Translations under genes and position numbers: made by a program | Shown: positions 51,387 to 61,297 of the stretch, piece by piece | How positions within the stretch are numbered: position 1 is the first letter of the stretch | Layout: each line of letters begins with the position of its first letter | DNA from: Paeniglutamicibacter antarcticus | GTDB lineage: Bacteria > Actinomycetota > Actinomycetes > Actinomycetales > Micrococcaceae | Direction: 5' to 3' | Assembly: GCF_900010755.1 (NCBI RefSeq) | Contig: NZ_CZJT01000056.1 | Span: 1-64,000, forward strand | Length of the DNA stretch: 64,000 nt | Notes under the pieces: generated by a model | What the model was told of the DNA's origin: nothing | The model's input: the letters and a program-made list of their open reading frames with translations, nothing else | Database searches by the model: none

Positions 51387-52685
51387 ATGAAGCGTTCGAA
51401 AGCACCGGCCGAGAGCCCCGGATCCTTGCCCAAGGCCGGGGTAAGCCGCCGTGCCATGCTCACCGCGCTGGGCGCCGGAGGGCTGGGGGTTGCCGCCGGT
51501 GCGCTGGGGCAGTCGGCGGTTTCAGGTGCCGAGGCCAAGCCTGCCCCGGTGAACGACGTCGTCGAATTCTATGGCGAGCACCAGGCCGGAATCGCGACCC
51601 CGGCCCAGGACCGCATGCACATGGCCGCCTTCGATCTCACAACCCAGGATCGGGCCGAGGTCATAGCCCTGCTCCAGGACTGGACGGCGGCAATCGAGCA
51701 CATGGTGCGCGGTGCGGACGTCGGGGAATTCGGTGCCACCGGCGGAAGCTACGATGCCCCGCCGGAGGACACCGGGGAGGCGCTGGACCTCAGTGCCAGC
51801 CACCTGACGGTCACCATCGGGTTTGGCCGCAGCTTCTTTGCGACGCAGCACGGCCCGCGCTTTGGCCTGGCCGGAAGAATGCCCGAATCGCTCATTGAGC
51901 TTCCGCACTTTCCCGGCGACGCGCTTGAGGAAAGCCACAGCGGGGGAGACCTGGTGGTGCAGGCATGTGCCGATGACCCGCAGGTCGCCGTGCACGCGGT
52001 GCGCAACCTCGCCCGCATTGGATTCGGCAAGGCGCGGGTGCGCTGGTCGCAGATAGGCTTCGGCCGCACCTCTTCGACCTCCACCGCGCAAATCACCCCG
52101 CGCAACCTGTTCGGCTTCAAGGACGGCACCGCCAACCTCAAGGCCGAGGAGCAGGCAGCGCTCGAAAAGCACGTCTGGGTCAGCGGGCTGGATGGTGGCC
52201 AGGCTTGGATGAACGGCGGCAGCTACCTGGTGGCCAGGCGCATCCGGATGCACATTGAAACGTGGGACCGCTCGCCGCTGGGGGACCAAGAAAACATTTT
52301 CGGGCGCACCAAACGCGAGGGCGCCCCGCTCTCGGGCGGCACCGAGTTCACCGAGCCGGACTTTGCCATGGCCGGGCGAAGCGGCCCGATGATGCCGGTG
52401 GATTCCCACGTGGCGCTCGCACACCCGTCGGCGAACAACGGTGTGCAGATGCTGCGCCGCGGCTTCAACTACACCGATGGCTCCGATGGGTTGGGGCGCC
52501 TTGACGCGGGCCTGTTCTTCATTGCCTTCGTCGTGGACCCGCGCACGCACTATGTGCCCATGCAGAATGCCATGGCCAAGAACGATGCGCTCTCCGAGTA
52601 CCTCAAGCACACCGGTTCCGGGCTCTTTGCGGTGCCTCCGGGCATCAAGCTCGGCGAATACCTGGGACAGGGCCTGTTCGCCTGA
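51387..52685 (+). CDS. efeB: Dye-decolourising heme peroxidase EfeB
   Basis: 432 residues. Twin-arginine signal (VSRRAMLTALGAGG, Arg 21-22), DyP-fold body with the GxxDG motif in GFKDGTANL (near 237) and a proximal heme His in the second half. Exported folded with heme; completes the EfeUOB system by oxidising ferrous iron. Starts 16 bp after efeO. Confidence 0.92.
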   Translation: MKRSKAPAESPGSLPKAGVSRRAMLTALGAGGLGVAAGALGQSAVSGAEAKPAPVNDVVEFYGEHQAGIATPAQDRMHMAAFDLTTQDRAEVIALLQDWTAAIEHMVRGADVGEFGATGGSYDAPPEDTGEALDLSASHLTVTIGFGRSFFATQHGPRFGLAGRMPESLIELPHFPGDALEESHSGGDLVVQACADDPQVAVHAVRNLARIGFGKARVRWSQIGFGRTSSTSTAQITPRNLFGFKDGTANLKAEEQAALEKHVWVSGLDGGQAWMNGGSYLVARRIRMHIETWDRSPLGDQENIFGRTKREGAPLSGGTEFTEPDFAMAGRSGPMMPVDSHVALAHPSANNGVQMLRRGFNYTDGSDGLGRLDAGLFFIAFVVDPRTHYVPMQNAMAKNDALSEYLKHTGSGLFAVPPGIKLGEYLGQGLFA

Positions 52686-52700
52686 GAACCTGCCCGCAAA

Positions 52701-52745
52701 ACGGGTGAGGGCCGGTAGCCATCATGGCTACCGGCCCTCACCCGT
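52701..52745. terminator. Bidirectional terminator between efeB and yajQ
   Basis: Perfect 20-bp stem (acgggtgagggccggtagcc and complement) with 5-nt loop atcat, between convergent genes. Confidence 0.78.
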
Positions 52746-52760
52746 TATTGGTGCTTTGAT

Positions 52761-53249
52761 TTAGCGGAAGTTCACAAACTGCAGGTCTGCTTCTTCGAAG
52801 GAGCGCAGCAGGGTCATGGTGGCCTGCAAATCATCTCGGGACTTCGAGGAAACACGCAATTCATCACCCTGAATGGTGGACTTGACGCCCTTGGGTGCTT
52901 CGTCGCGGATGAGTTTGTTGATCTTCTTGGCAACGTCTTGGGCAATGCCCTCGACGATCTCGGCCTCGATGCGGTATTCCTTGCCCGATGGGTAAGGCTC
53001 GCCCGCATCCAGGGACTTCAGGGAAATGTTGCGCTTGACCAGCTTTGACTGCAGTACATCGAGAACGGCCTTGACGCGTTCTTCGGAGTTTGCCTTCATC
53101 AGGATCTTTTCGCCGCTGAAATCGACTTCAGCGCCAACGCCCTTGAAGTCGTATCGCTGCACGATTTCCTTCTGGGCCTGGTTCAGTGCATTGGACACTT
53201 CTTGGCTGTCTACCTTGCTGACAACATCAAAGGTTGAATCGCTCGCCAT
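52761..53249 (-). CDS. YajQ-family nucleotide-binding protein
   Basis: 162 residues from ATG 53249, which has AAGGAGG at ideal spacing. Start ASDSTFDVVSKVDSQEVSNALNQAQKEI and end FRNLR-type FVNFR are family hallmarks; two ferredoxin-like units. Members bind tRNA/nucleotides and, in some species, cyclic di-GMP. Monocistronic. Confidence 0.9.
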   Translation of the reverse strand: MASDSTFDVVSKVDSQEVSNALNQAQKEIVQRYDFKGVGAEVDFSGEKILMKANSEERVKAVLDVLQSKLVKRNISLKSLDAGEPYPSGKEYRIEAEIVEGIAQDVAKKINKLIRDEAPKGVKSTIQGDELRVSSKSRDDLQATMTLLRSFEEADLQFVNFR

Positions 53250-53405
53250 GGGAGCCTCCTTGAATAGAAATGGGCTTTGCATACAAGAGTACCGGGGAGC
53301 CGCAAATGCCCCGAAATGGCAGTGTGGGGCAGCTCACGTCCAACTCAATTGTATCTTTTGAAAAATCTCATGTAGAGTTATTACTCGTTCCCAAGGGAAC
53401 AGTTC

Positions 53406-53487
53406 GGCAGATTACCCGAGCGGCCAAAGGGGGCTGACTGTAAATCAGCTGGCAACGCCTTCACTGGTTCGAATCCAGTATCTGCCA
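53406..53487 (+). tRNA. tRNA-Tyr (GTA)
   Basis: 82 nt. Acceptor stem GGCAGAT/ATCTGCC with discriminator A at 53487; D-arm with GAGCGGCCAAAGG; anticodon stem GCTGA/TCAGC with loop CTGTAAA, anticodon GTA at 53440-53442; long variable arm typical of bacterial tRNA-Tyr; T-arm ACTGG-TTCGAAT-CCAGT. CCA is not encoded. Confidence 0.95.
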
Positions 53488-53498
53488 CCGAACAGATG

Positions 53499-53539
53499 AA
53501 ACCCGGTTCCAAATCGAAAGATTTGGAACCGGGTTTTTT
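53499..53539 (+). terminator. Rho-independent terminator after tRNA-Tyr
   Basis: Perfect 17-bp stem (aaacccggttccaaatc / gatttggaaccgggttt), GAAA loop, followed by TTT. Confidence 0.88.
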
Positions 53540-53667
53540 CATGCCTTGAAACGATCCTGGATCCGGCTTGAGGGCCCCATGGACCGGATTCGTTCCCGAA
53601 CCCGACCGGTTACGTGACCCACTCAACGCTGGTGGCCGGATGCGGGAAGGCGAGGGGTTTCAGTTTT

Positions 53668-54081
53668 CTAGGCAGCCATGTGTTGGTTCATCGGGACCAC
53701 GAAAATATCCCACAGCAACATCAGGGATTCCTGTGGGGCCTGCAACACCGCGTTGTAGTGTGCCCACTGCCATTCGGTTGCACCATTGTCATCCATCGGG
53801 CTTGGCGGGCAGGTGCCCGGTGTAATCCACCTTCGACGATTCCAAATTGCCTGCAACGGACCGACTGCAGTGGCTGCCGCCGTGGTGTCATCCAGCGGGG
53901 CCGGATAGGAAATACGTTGCTGAATCCTGAATGCTGGCGCGATCGCAAACGGCGTTGACTCGGTAATTGCCAAATCTACGGGTAGCCCGTCGATGTAACG
54001 TTCTGCAAGCAACATCCCCTCCGAAAGCGCCTTGCGCCCGGATTCGCCACTGGTGATCAACAACAAGGTGCATCGTGTCAT
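53668..54081 (-). CDS. Uncharacterised protein
   Basis: 137 residues from ATG 54081 (AAAGGAT upstream). No signal, helix or known motif; it contains a Trp-rich end (TEWQWAHYNAVLQ). Codon use is less biased than that of its neighbours, hinting at recent arrival or weak constraint. Divergent from thioredoxin. I do not recognise a family. Confidence 0.4.
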   Translation of the reverse strand: MTRCTLLLITSGESGRKALSEGMLLAERYIDGLPVDLAITESTPFAIAPAFRIQQRISYPAPLDDTTAAATAVGPLQAIWNRRRWITPGTCPPSPMDDNGATEWQWAHYNAVLQAPQESLMLLWDIFVVPMNQHMAA

Positions 54082-54287
54082 GGCCCGATCCTTTCGACTT
54101 CCTAAATTCCCTGTGTGCGGCTTCCCTCTTGAGGATAGAAGCATCCGATGGCGGCTGGGGAGAGTGGGGGCAGGGTTGTGGATATCACCAGTTTTCGGTG
54201 CCCGGAAAGCACGCGTGACCTTCATTTTGAGGGTGCCTAACGGTGGATAACTGGGGGTTCAGTGGCTGGACACGGTACCGTTGGAGC

Positions 54288-54659
54288 ATGGCTACTATGA
54301 ATATCACCGAAGCTGAGTTCACCGAGACACTTGAGGAAAACGACATTGTCTTCGTGGACTTCTGGGCTGAATGGTGCGGTCCATGCCGTCAATTCGCACC
54401 GATTTACGAGCAAGTTTCCGCAAAGTACCCGGACGTTAAATTCGCCAAGGTGGACACCGAGGCCGAACAGGGCCTGGCCCGCGCGGCAAACATCACCTCC
54501 ATCCCGACGCTGATGGCCTTCCGCGACAAGGTGCTGGTTTTCTCGCAGCCCGGCGCCCTGAACGCCGCACAGCTTGATGACCTTGTCGTCGCAGTCAAGG
54601 GCATCGACATGCAGCAGGTCCATGCGCAGATCGCTGACCAGGAAGCCCAAGCACAGTAA
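54288..54659 (+). CDS. trxA: Thioredoxin
   Basis: 123 residues from ATG 54288. Redox site WCGPC in VDFWAEWCGPCRQF, cis-Pro in SIPTLMAF. It keeps a short C-terminal tail of Gln/Ala. Cytosolic disulfide reductant; the single gene is not paired with thioredoxin reductase. Confidence 0.9.
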   Translation: MATMNITEAEFTETLEENDIVFVDFWAEWCGPCRQFAPIYEQVSAKYPDVKFAKVDTEAEQGLARAANITSIPTLMAFRDKVLVFSQPGALNAAQLDDLVVAVKGIDMQQVHAQIADQEAQAQ

Positions 54660-54666
54660 GCATGCC

Positions 54667-55659
54667 TTAGCGGCGCCGGTGATCCATCGGCGCCATTCTG
54701 GGCCCAAAGGCTTGCTTGCGCACCCCAGAGGCACCCAACAGCCTGACAACCCGCTGCCGGTGCCCCGCATAGGGAGCCAGCAGCTGCAGCATCCCGGCAT
54801 CATCAACGCGGCGTCCCGTGAGTACCTGGCCAACAAACGCCGCCAAATGGTAATCGCCAACCGAAACATGATCCGGCGACCCGTGGCTGCGCTGCAACAC
54901 CTCGGCAATGCTCCACGGCCCCACCCCGGGAATTGAACCCAGTGCGGCGTCAATGGTTCCGGACCCCAACACCTCTGTCCGCCGGCTTCCAAGCGCAAGC
55001 CCGCCCCAACGCTCAAGGCTTGGTGCCAGCGCCGCTGCCCGCACCGCAGTTGCCGATCGTTTGGCATCCACCCGCGCCTGGTGCCACTGCCACGGTTGCA
55101 GGGAACGAATGGCTGCAGGGGTCGGAGGCAAACGCATTCCTGCCGGTGCCGGATCCGGGGGAATCCCACCGACGGCCAGCGCGAGGTATTTCCACGCGAA
55201 ATGGGCCTCGATGACGGTGACCTTTTGTTCGAGGATCGCAGGCAGCAGGGCATCGAACATGCGACCGGTCGCCGGGAAGCGAAGACCGGGGTTCACCTTG
55301 CGGGTTTGTGCAACAACCGGCGGTACATTCTCCCGGTACCCGGGGGCATCAAATACGCTCCAGTCATCCGTGGCCCCAATCAACCGCAACCCCTGTTCCA
55401 CCGCCGTGTGCGCACCGGGACCCCAAGCCTGCACCAGTACCGTCGAAGTGGTTCCTCCGGTACGTGAAACCCTCAGCGTGACGGGTCCTTCGGGGGTGTG
55501 GAAGCACAACCACGCCTGATTGTCCTTGACCCGGGTGGTGGGGTCCTGCGGTCCGCGCTGCAGGATGCCGAGTGTAGCGTGCAGCGCGTAGGGGCCCTGC
55601 GGATCCCACAGGGCGTGTGCATCGCTCGGCGGGAGCGTGTTCGCTGGTTCGGGGGACAT
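54667..55659 (-). CDS. DNA-3-methyladenine glycosylase II-like protein
   Basis: 330 residues. Helix-hairpin-helix (IPGVGPWSIAEVLQRSHG) followed by the catalytic Asp in VGDYHL marks the AlkA/Ogg superfamily. The N-terminal 130 residues form the beta domain usual in AlkA-type enzymes. Removes alkylated bases in base-excision repair. Convergent with trxA, 7 bp apart. Confidence 0.83.
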   Translation of the reverse strand: MSPEPANTLPPSDAHALWDPQGPYALHATLGILQRGPQDPTTRVKDNQAWLCFHTPEGPVTLRVSRTGGTTSTVLVQAWGPGAHTAVEQGLRLIGATDDWSVFDAPGYRENVPPVVAQTRKVNPGLRFPATGRMFDALLPAILEQKVTVIEAHFAWKYLALAVGGIPPDPAPAGMRLPPTPAAIRSLQPWQWHQARVDAKRSATAVRAAALAPSLERWGGLALGSRRTEVLGSGTIDAALGSIPGVGPWSIAEVLQRSHGSPDHVSVGDYHLAAFVGQVLTGRRVDDAGMLQLLAPYAGHRQRVVRLLGASGVRKQAFGPRMAPMDHRRR

Positions 55660-55812
55660 GCTTACATCCTCCCACCTGCTGCCCGTTGCACGGTGAGGCA
55701 GCGGCGCCGCCTCCCGCGTTCTCGTACCGGAGAATTTCGGGCTTCAGGTGCTCATGAAGATTCACTACGCCACGCGGCGAAATTGTTACGCCACGCCGGT
55801 AGAGTGTGCGCC

Positions 55813-57189
55813 ATGAAGTACGCGCGCACAGTCCTTGACCTGATCGGCAACACGCCACTGGTACAGCTCAACTCAGTCACCGCCGGAATCCAGGCACAGG
55901 TACTGATCAAGCTCGAATACCTGAACCCCGGAGGGTCCATCAAGGACCGTATCGCCCTGAAAATGGTCGAGAATGCCGAAGCCAGCGGGGACCTGCTCCC
56001 CGGGGGCACCATCGTCGAACCGACCAGCGGCAACACCGGAGTCGGACTGGCCATGGTGGGCCAGCTCAAGGGGTACAAGACCATCTTCGTCACCCCGGAC
56101 AAGGTGGGCGAGGAAAAACGCGATGTGCTGCGCGCCTATGGGGCGGACGTGGTGGTCACCCCCACCGCGGTGGCCCCCGAATCACCGGAGTCCTACTACG
56201 GGGTCTCCGACCGCCTGGTACGCGAAATCCCCGGGGCGTACAAGCCCGACCAGTTCTCCAACCCCGCGGCCCCGGACAGCCACTACGAAACCACGGGCCC
56301 CGAAATCTGGAATGACACCGATGGGACCGTCACCCATGTGGTCATCGGCGCAGGAACCGGCGGCACCATTACCGGCACCGGCCGATACCTCAAGGACATC
56401 TCCGCTGACCGCGCCTCCGGACCGGTGCGCGTCATTGGCGTGGACCCCGATGGATCGGTCTATTCCGGGGGAACCGGACGCCCCTACTTCGTCGAAGGCG
56501 TGGGCGAGGACATGTGGCCGGACAACTACGACAAGTCGGTACCGGACCAGGTACTACCCGTGGGGGATGCCGAGGCATTCGAGATGACCCGCCGGCTGGC
56601 CAAGGAAGAGGGCCTGCTGGTGGGCGGCTCCTCGGGCATGGCGGTGGCCGCGGCCCTGCGCCTGGCCCGCGACCTGCCCGCGGACGCCGTCGTGGTGGTC
56701 ATCGCCCCCGATGGGGGACGCGGCTACCTGGGCAAGATCTTCAACGACGCCTGGATGCGTTCCTATGGGTTCCTCTCCACCGAGGGACAGGACACCGTTG
56801 CCAAGCTGCTGGGGTCCAAGGACGTTGGCCTCCCGGACCTGGTTCATGTGCACCCCAACGAATCGGTGCGCGACGCGATCGGCCTGATGAACGAATACGG
56901 GGTCTCCGCCGTTCCCGTGCTCAGCGCCGAGCCGCCCGTGCGGCTCGGGGAGGTACGGGGCTACCTCGACGAGCGCACCCTGACCGAGAAGCTATTCCGC
57001 AACGAAATCGCCCTCACCGACCCCGTGGGGCCGCTGGCAACCATCCCGCTGCCGATGATCGGCATCCACGAATCCATCGACAGCGCCCGCACGCTGCTGG
57101 CCGAGCACGACGCCTTGCTGGTGACCCGCGATGGCGAAGCCACCGGCGTGATCACCCGCCACGACCTGCTGACCTACCTCACCCACTAG
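55813..57189 (+). CDS. cbs: Cystathionine beta-synthase
   Basis: 458 residues from ATG 55813. PLP fold with the cofactor Lys in NPGGSIKDR, phosphate loop in GAGTGGTITGTGRYL, and the substrate loop EPTSGNTGVGLA. Two CBS domains at the C-terminus (about 335-458). Joins serine (or acetylserine) and homocysteine to cystathionine. The next gene acts on the product, so the pair is the reverse transsulfuration route. Confidence 0.9.
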   Translation: MKYARTVLDLIGNTPLVQLNSVTAGIQAQVLIKLEYLNPGGSIKDRIALKMVENAEASGDLLPGGTIVEPTSGNTGVGLAMVGQLKGYKTIFVTPDKVGEEKRDVLRAYGADVVVTPTAVAPESPESYYGVSDRLVREIPGAYKPDQFSNPAAPDSHYETTGPEIWNDTDGTVTHVVIGAGTGGTITGTGRYLKDISADRASGPVRVIGVDPDGSVYSGGTGRPYFVEGVGEDMWPDNYDKSVPDQVLPVGDAEAFEMTRRLAKEEGLLVGGSSGMAVAAALRLARDLPADAVVVVIAPDGGRGYLGKIFNDAWMRSYGFLSTEGQDTVAKLLGSKDVGLPDLVHVHPNESVRDAIGLMNEYGVSAVPVLSAEPPVRLGEVRGYLDERTLTEKLFRNEIALTDPVGPLATIPLPMIGIHESIDSARTLLAEHDALLVTRDGEATGVITRHDLLTYLTH

Positions 57190-57217
57190 CACGCCTCCAG
57201 CAAAGGACCCACACACC

Positions 57218-58384
57218 ATGAGCGAGAACACCCACGCCAACCAGGGCTTCAACACCCGCGCCGTACACGCCGGCCAAGCCTTCGAACCACGCACCGGCGC
57301 CGTCGTGCCCCCGCTGCACTTCTCCTCCACCTACGCCCAGGACGGCATCGGCAACCTGCGCGCCGGCTACGAGTACGGCCGCGGCGGCAACCCCACCCGC
57401 GACGCCCTGCAAGAACAGCTCGCAGCCCTGGAGGGCGGCACCCATGCCTTCTCCTTCTCCTCGGGCCTGGCCGCCGAGGACTCGTTGATCCGCGCGCTCG
57501 CCGTCCCCGGTGACCACATCGTGCTGGGCAACGACGCCTATGGGGGAACCTACCGGCTGATCTCACGGGTGCTCGGCGGCTGGGGGATCGGCAACACGCC
57601 CGTGGACATGGGCGACCACGCTGCGCTCGCCGAAGCCATCAAGGCCAATAACACCCGCCTGGTCTGGGTGGAAACCCCGTCGAACCCGATGATGCGGATT
57701 TCCGACATCGAAGCCATCGCCAAGATCACCCACGAGGCCGGCGCCCTGCTGGTGGTTGACAACACCTTCGCCTCCCCGTACCTGCAGCAGCCACTGGCCC
57801 TGGGCGCGGACGTCGTGGTGCACTCGACCACCAAGTACATCGGCGGGCACTCGGACGTCGTCGGCGGCGCGGTGGTCGTCAAGGATTCGGAGCTGGCCGA
57901 GAAGATCGGCTTCATCCAGTTTGCCGTCGGAGCCGTTTCCGGCCCGATGGATGCGTTCCTGACCACCCGTGGCCTAAAGACCCTGGGCGTGCGCATGCGC
58001 GCCCACTCGGAAAACGCCATGGCGGTGGCCACCTGGCTCGCCGCACGCCCCGAGGTCGAGGCCGTCCACTACCCGGGACTGGCCAATGACCCGGGCCACG
58101 AGCTGGCCAAGAAGCAGATGCGTGATTTCGGCGGCATGGTCTCGGTCCAGTTCACCGGTGGCGAGGCAGCGGCGCGCACGGTGGCCGAATCCACCCGCAT
58201 CTTCACGCTGGCAGAATCCCTGGGCGGCATCGAGTCGTTGATGAACTACCCCTCGGAAATGACCCACGCCTCGGTGAAGGGCACCGAACTTGCGGTGCCG
58301 GTGAACCTGTTGCGTCTCTCGGTGGGCATTGAGGATCCCGAGGACCTCATTGCGGACCTGGAACAGGCCTTCGCCAAGCTGTAG
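57218..58384 (+). CDS. metB: Cystathionine gamma-synthase/lyase
   Basis: 388 residues, Cys/Met-metabolism PLP family. Motifs: YEYGRGGNPTRDALQEQLAALEGG, the PLP Lys in VVHSTTKYIGGHSD, and VETPSNPMMRISDI. Sequence does not separate synthase from lyase; 28 bp after cbs, a lyase role (cystathionine to cysteine) is likely, possibly with both activities. Confidence 0.85.
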   Translation: MSENTHANQGFNTRAVHAGQAFEPRTGAVVPPLHFSSTYAQDGIGNLRAGYEYGRGGNPTRDALQEQLAALEGGTHAFSFSSGLAAEDSLIRALAVPGDHIVLGNDAYGGTYRLISRVLGGWGIGNTPVDMGDHAALAEAIKANNTRLVWVETPSNPMMRISDIEAIAKITHEAGALLVVDNTFASPYLQQPLALGADVVVHSTTKYIGGHSDVVGGAVVVKDSELAEKIGFIQFAVGAVSGPMDAFLTTRGLKTLGVRMRAHSENAMAVATWLAARPEVEAVHYPGLANDPGHELAKKQMRDFGGMVSVQFTGGEAAARTVAESTRIFTLAESLGGIESLMNYPSEMTHASVKGTELAVPVNLLRLSVGIEDPEDLIADLEQAFAKL

Positions 58385-58436
58385 GCGAACCCGAATACCC
58401 CACCCGGCCCGGGGAATCCCGTGCCGAAATGACAAT

Positions 58437-58477
58437 GGCCAGTGGTCCGCGCTCATCGCGCGGGCCACTGGCCGTTT
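58437..58477. terminator. Terminator after metB
   Basis: 16-bp stem with one wobble pair (ggccagtggtccgcgc / gcgcgggccactggcc), loop tcatc, followed by GTTTGT; also serves the convergent minus-strand operon. Confidence 0.75.
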
Positions 58478-58479
58478 GT

Positions 58480-58953
58480 CTACCGGATGTCGCTAGCTCG
58501 TTGCGCTAAAGGGGAGCTGCCCTGTTTACGTGCAGCGCGTTCGGCCCGGCGCACCTCGCGTGCCGCCTTGGACTGCGGGGCAAAGTACTTGATGCTCCCG
58601 GGGGTCCACAGCAGGGCCACGCCCACCAGGATCAACGCGGCAAAAAGCCCCAACCGGAAACCCCTGGTCAGCAGCGGCAATCCGACGATCAGCCCGCACC
58701 AGGTCAGCGACAGGCGGCCGGAGAGCCGCCCGCGCCAGAGCTGGAACACTGCGTAGGCAACCAGCAGCCCGAAGCCGACAAGCGCGAACCCCGCGCTCCA
58801 GAGTCCAGGTGCCTCGGACGCCGGGCGCCGGGCGGAATTGGCAAAGAAGCTGCCGGCGAAGCCCAAGGCGGCCAGCGCGATGGCGGCCCACCACCAACGG
58901 GCGACCACCAGCGACTGCGGAACCGGGAGAGCCGGTACTGTGTTCGAACCCAC
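58480..58953 (-). CDS. Small integral membrane protein
   Basis: 157 residues with about four hydrophobic helices and a basic tail (RRAERAARKQ). It begins 3 bp after the stop of the upstream symporter gene, so it is in its operon. No recognised domain. Confidence 0.6.
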   Translation of the reverse strand: MGSNTVPALPVPQSLVVARWWWAAIALAALGFAGSFFANSARRPASEAPGLWSAGFALVGFGLLVAYAVFQLWRGRLSGRLSLTWCGLIVGLPLLTRGFRLGLFAALILVGVALLWTPGSIKYFAPQSKAAREVRRAERAARKQGSSPLAQRASDIR

Positions 58954-58956
58954 TGG

Positions 58957-60441
58957 CTACTCGGCCGCCTTCACCGGACGCGAGCGGTGGTCAAGCACGT
59001 CGTCCTCGGTCCAGCAGTCGATGTTCTTCAGTTCCGGCAGCTGCGAGCGGGTGAATGTCGGGTTCAGGCCGTCCTTCAGCTGCGCCGAGTAGTTCTTGAG
59101 CATCTTGAACGCCACGGGGGACAGCAGGGCGATCGCGATCAGGTTGATCAGCGCCATGACGCCCATGACCATGTCCGCCAGGTTCCAGACCACATCGGCG
59201 GTGGCCAGCGTGCCGCCGAGCACCGCGAGCGTGACCAACACCCGGTAGCCCATCATGACCTGCGGGTTGTTGGTGATGAAGCCGATGTTCGATTCGCCGT
59301 AGTAGTAGTTGCCGATGATCGAGGAGAACGCCAGCAGGAAGATGATGATGGTCAGCAGCACCGCGGTCCAGGACCCCAGCGATTGGGTCAGTGCCTGCTG
59401 GGTCAGCGCGATGCCCTTGCCCGCTCCCACCGGGTTCTCGATCGAGACCAGGATGATGAACGCGGTGATGGAGCAGATCAGGAACGTGTCAAAGTAGACG
59501 CCGAGCGTTTGCACCAGGCCCTGTTTGACCGGGTGCGTGACCGCCGCGGTGGCACCGGCGTTCGGGGCGGAGCCGAGGCCCGCCTCGTTGGAGAACATGC
59601 CGCGCTTGACGCCGATCATGATCACGGTGCCCAGTCCGCCGCCGATGACGGAGTTGAAGTTGAAGGCCTCGGTGTAGATCGAGCCGAAGACCACCGGAAC
59701 CTGGTCCAGATTGCTGAAGACCACGGCCAAGCCCAACAGCAGGTAGAGCACCGCCATGGAAGGAACCAGTGATTCGGTGACCTTGGCGATGCGTCGCACG
59801 CCGCCAAAGACCACGGCGCCGGTCAGCAGCGCCAGCACGATGCCGACCACCAGCAGCAGTCCAAAGTTCGATTCGCCCGGGGTGCCGAACGCGCCGGCGA
59901 CGGTGGCGCCGATGGTGTTTGCCTGCAGCGAGCTGAAGGCGAACGGGAAGCACACGATCAGGATGACGGAGAAGGCGACGCCCATCCAGCGGGCGTTGAG
60001 GCCCTTCTGCATGTAGTAGGCGGGTCCGCCGCGGTAGCCGTCCTTGGTGCGGACCTTGTAGAGCTGGCCCAGGGTGGATTCGACGAAGCTGGAGGCACCG
60101 CCGATGAAGGCCATGGTCCACATCCAGAACACTGCTCCGGGCCCGCCGATGGCGATGGCCGTCGCGACGCCGGCAATGTTTCCCACGCCCACGCGCGAGG
60201 CCGCGGAGATGGTGAACGCCTGGAAGGCGGAGATCGATTTCTTTTCGCCGTTTTCGTCCAGCAGCGCCTTGTCGGTGAGCGTCTTGAACATGGCGGGAAT
60301 CATCCGGAATTGCAAGGCGCGGGTGCGCAGCGTGAAGTAGATGCCCACGATGCCCAAAACGGGCAGCACGGCAAAGGTCCACAACAGGTCGCCCTGATTT
60401 GCCAACCAGGTGGCAAAAGCATCGTTATCTAGCAGGTTCAT
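58957..60441 (-). CDS. Alanine/glycine:cation symporter, AGCS family
   Basis: 494 residues from ATG 60441; in-frame sequence upstream is not gene-like. About 10-11 helices; AGCS signatures include RVGVGNIAGVATAIAIGGPGAVFWMW and GLGSAPNAGATAAVTHPVKQG. Imports alanine or glycine with Na+ or H+. Divergent from the MOSC gene over a 127-bp promoter region. Confidence 0.88.
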   Translation of the reverse strand: MNLLDNDAFATWLANQGDLLWTFAVLPVLGIVGIYFTLRTRALQFRMIPAMFKTLTDKALLDENGEKKSISAFQAFTISAASRVGVGNIAGVATAIAIGGPGAVFWMWTMAFIGGASSFVESTLGQLYKVRTKDGYRGGPAYYMQKGLNARWMGVAFSVILIVCFPFAFSSLQANTIGATVAGAFGTPGESNFGLLLVVGIVLALLTGAVVFGGVRRIAKVTESLVPSMAVLYLLLGLAVVFSNLDQVPVVFGSIYTEAFNFNSVIGGGLGTVIMIGVKRGMFSNEAGLGSAPNAGATAAVTHPVKQGLVQTLGVYFDTFLICSITAFIILVSIENPVGAGKGIALTQQALTQSLGSWTAVLLTIIIFLLAFSSIIGNYYYGESNIGFITNNPQVMMGYRVLVTLAVLGGTLATADVVWNLADMVMGVMALINLIAIALLSPVAFKMLKNYSAQLKDGLNPTFTRSQLPELKNIDCWTEDDVLDHRSRPVKAAE

Positions 60442-60568
60442 GTTCCGGAGAATACCTGAAAATACTCTGGGTGCAGAGATCGGACAGCTTTTGGATGCCG
60501 AATTGCGCCCGCGCGGCGGCGGCTTCCCGTCCGGGCAAACCTGCGGGGAACTGGAATAGGATAATGCC

Positions 60569-61297
60569 ATGAGTGCGCCAGCCCACATCGATTCCACGCT
60601 TGATTCAACAGCCGTTGCCGAAACGGAAGCCGCTGCAGGCGCCGAAACCGCTGTCACCGCCGGAACCGTGGATCAGATCTGCGTGGTCCATGCGCTGAAG
60701 CCCGACCGCGGCATCGGGGTCACCGCCATCGACAAACGAGCGGTCGAAGGTTCTGTCAAGGTGACCAAAGTGGGAATTTATGCGGATGTGCAGGCTGACC
60801 GCGTGCACCACGGCGGATTTGACCAGGCGATCTACGCCTACTCAAGCGACGAGGCCGGGCGTTGGGCCAGTGAGCTCGGACGCGAGATCCCCGCTGGCTT
60901 CTTCGGTGAGAACCTGCGTGTTTCCGGCCTTCCAACCACCGATGCCATCGTGGGGGAGCGCTGGCGCATTGGCCGCGACGTCGTTGTTGAGGTCACCATG
61001 CCGCGCACCCCGTGTTCAACGTTTGCCCGGCACATGGATGAGCAGGCCTGGGTCTCTCGCTTCACCGACCGCGGCGATGTCGGTTGCTACCTCAAGGTTG
61101 TTCGCGTGGGCAAGATCCGTGCCGGGGATTCAATCGAACTGATCTCGACTCCCGGCCATGGGGTAAGCGTCCGCGAGGTGTTCACCGGTCCCACGGCCGA
61201 GCAGGCCCAAGCGATGTTGGCTGATCAGGCCGCGGGTGGGAACCTGCTGCCGGAGAAAATTACCCGCAAGATCGAACAGCTGGGCTTGACGTCCTGA
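60569..61297 (+). CDS. MOSC-domain protein (YiiM-like)
   Basis: 242 residues. A 30-residue Ala/Glu-rich lead is followed by the MOSC core, with the conserved Cys in PRTPCSTFARHM (near residue 150) and the YiiM-like FFGENLRVSG. MOSC proteins move sulfur or bind molybdenum cofactor; some reduce N-hydroxylated compounds. The C-terminal ~40 residues form a short helical segment. Confidence 0.8.
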   Translation: MSAPAHIDSTLDSTAVAETEAAAGAETAVTAGTVDQICVVHALKPDRGIGVTAIDKRAVEGSVKVTKVGIYADVQADRVHHGGFDQAIYAYSSDEAGRWASELGREIPAGFFGENLRVSGLPTTDAIVGERWRIGRDVVVEVTMPRTPCSTFARHMDEQAWVSRFTDRGDVGCYLKVVRVGKIRAGDSIELISTPGHGVSVREVFTGPTAEQAQAMLADQAAGGNLLPEKITRKIEQLGLTS

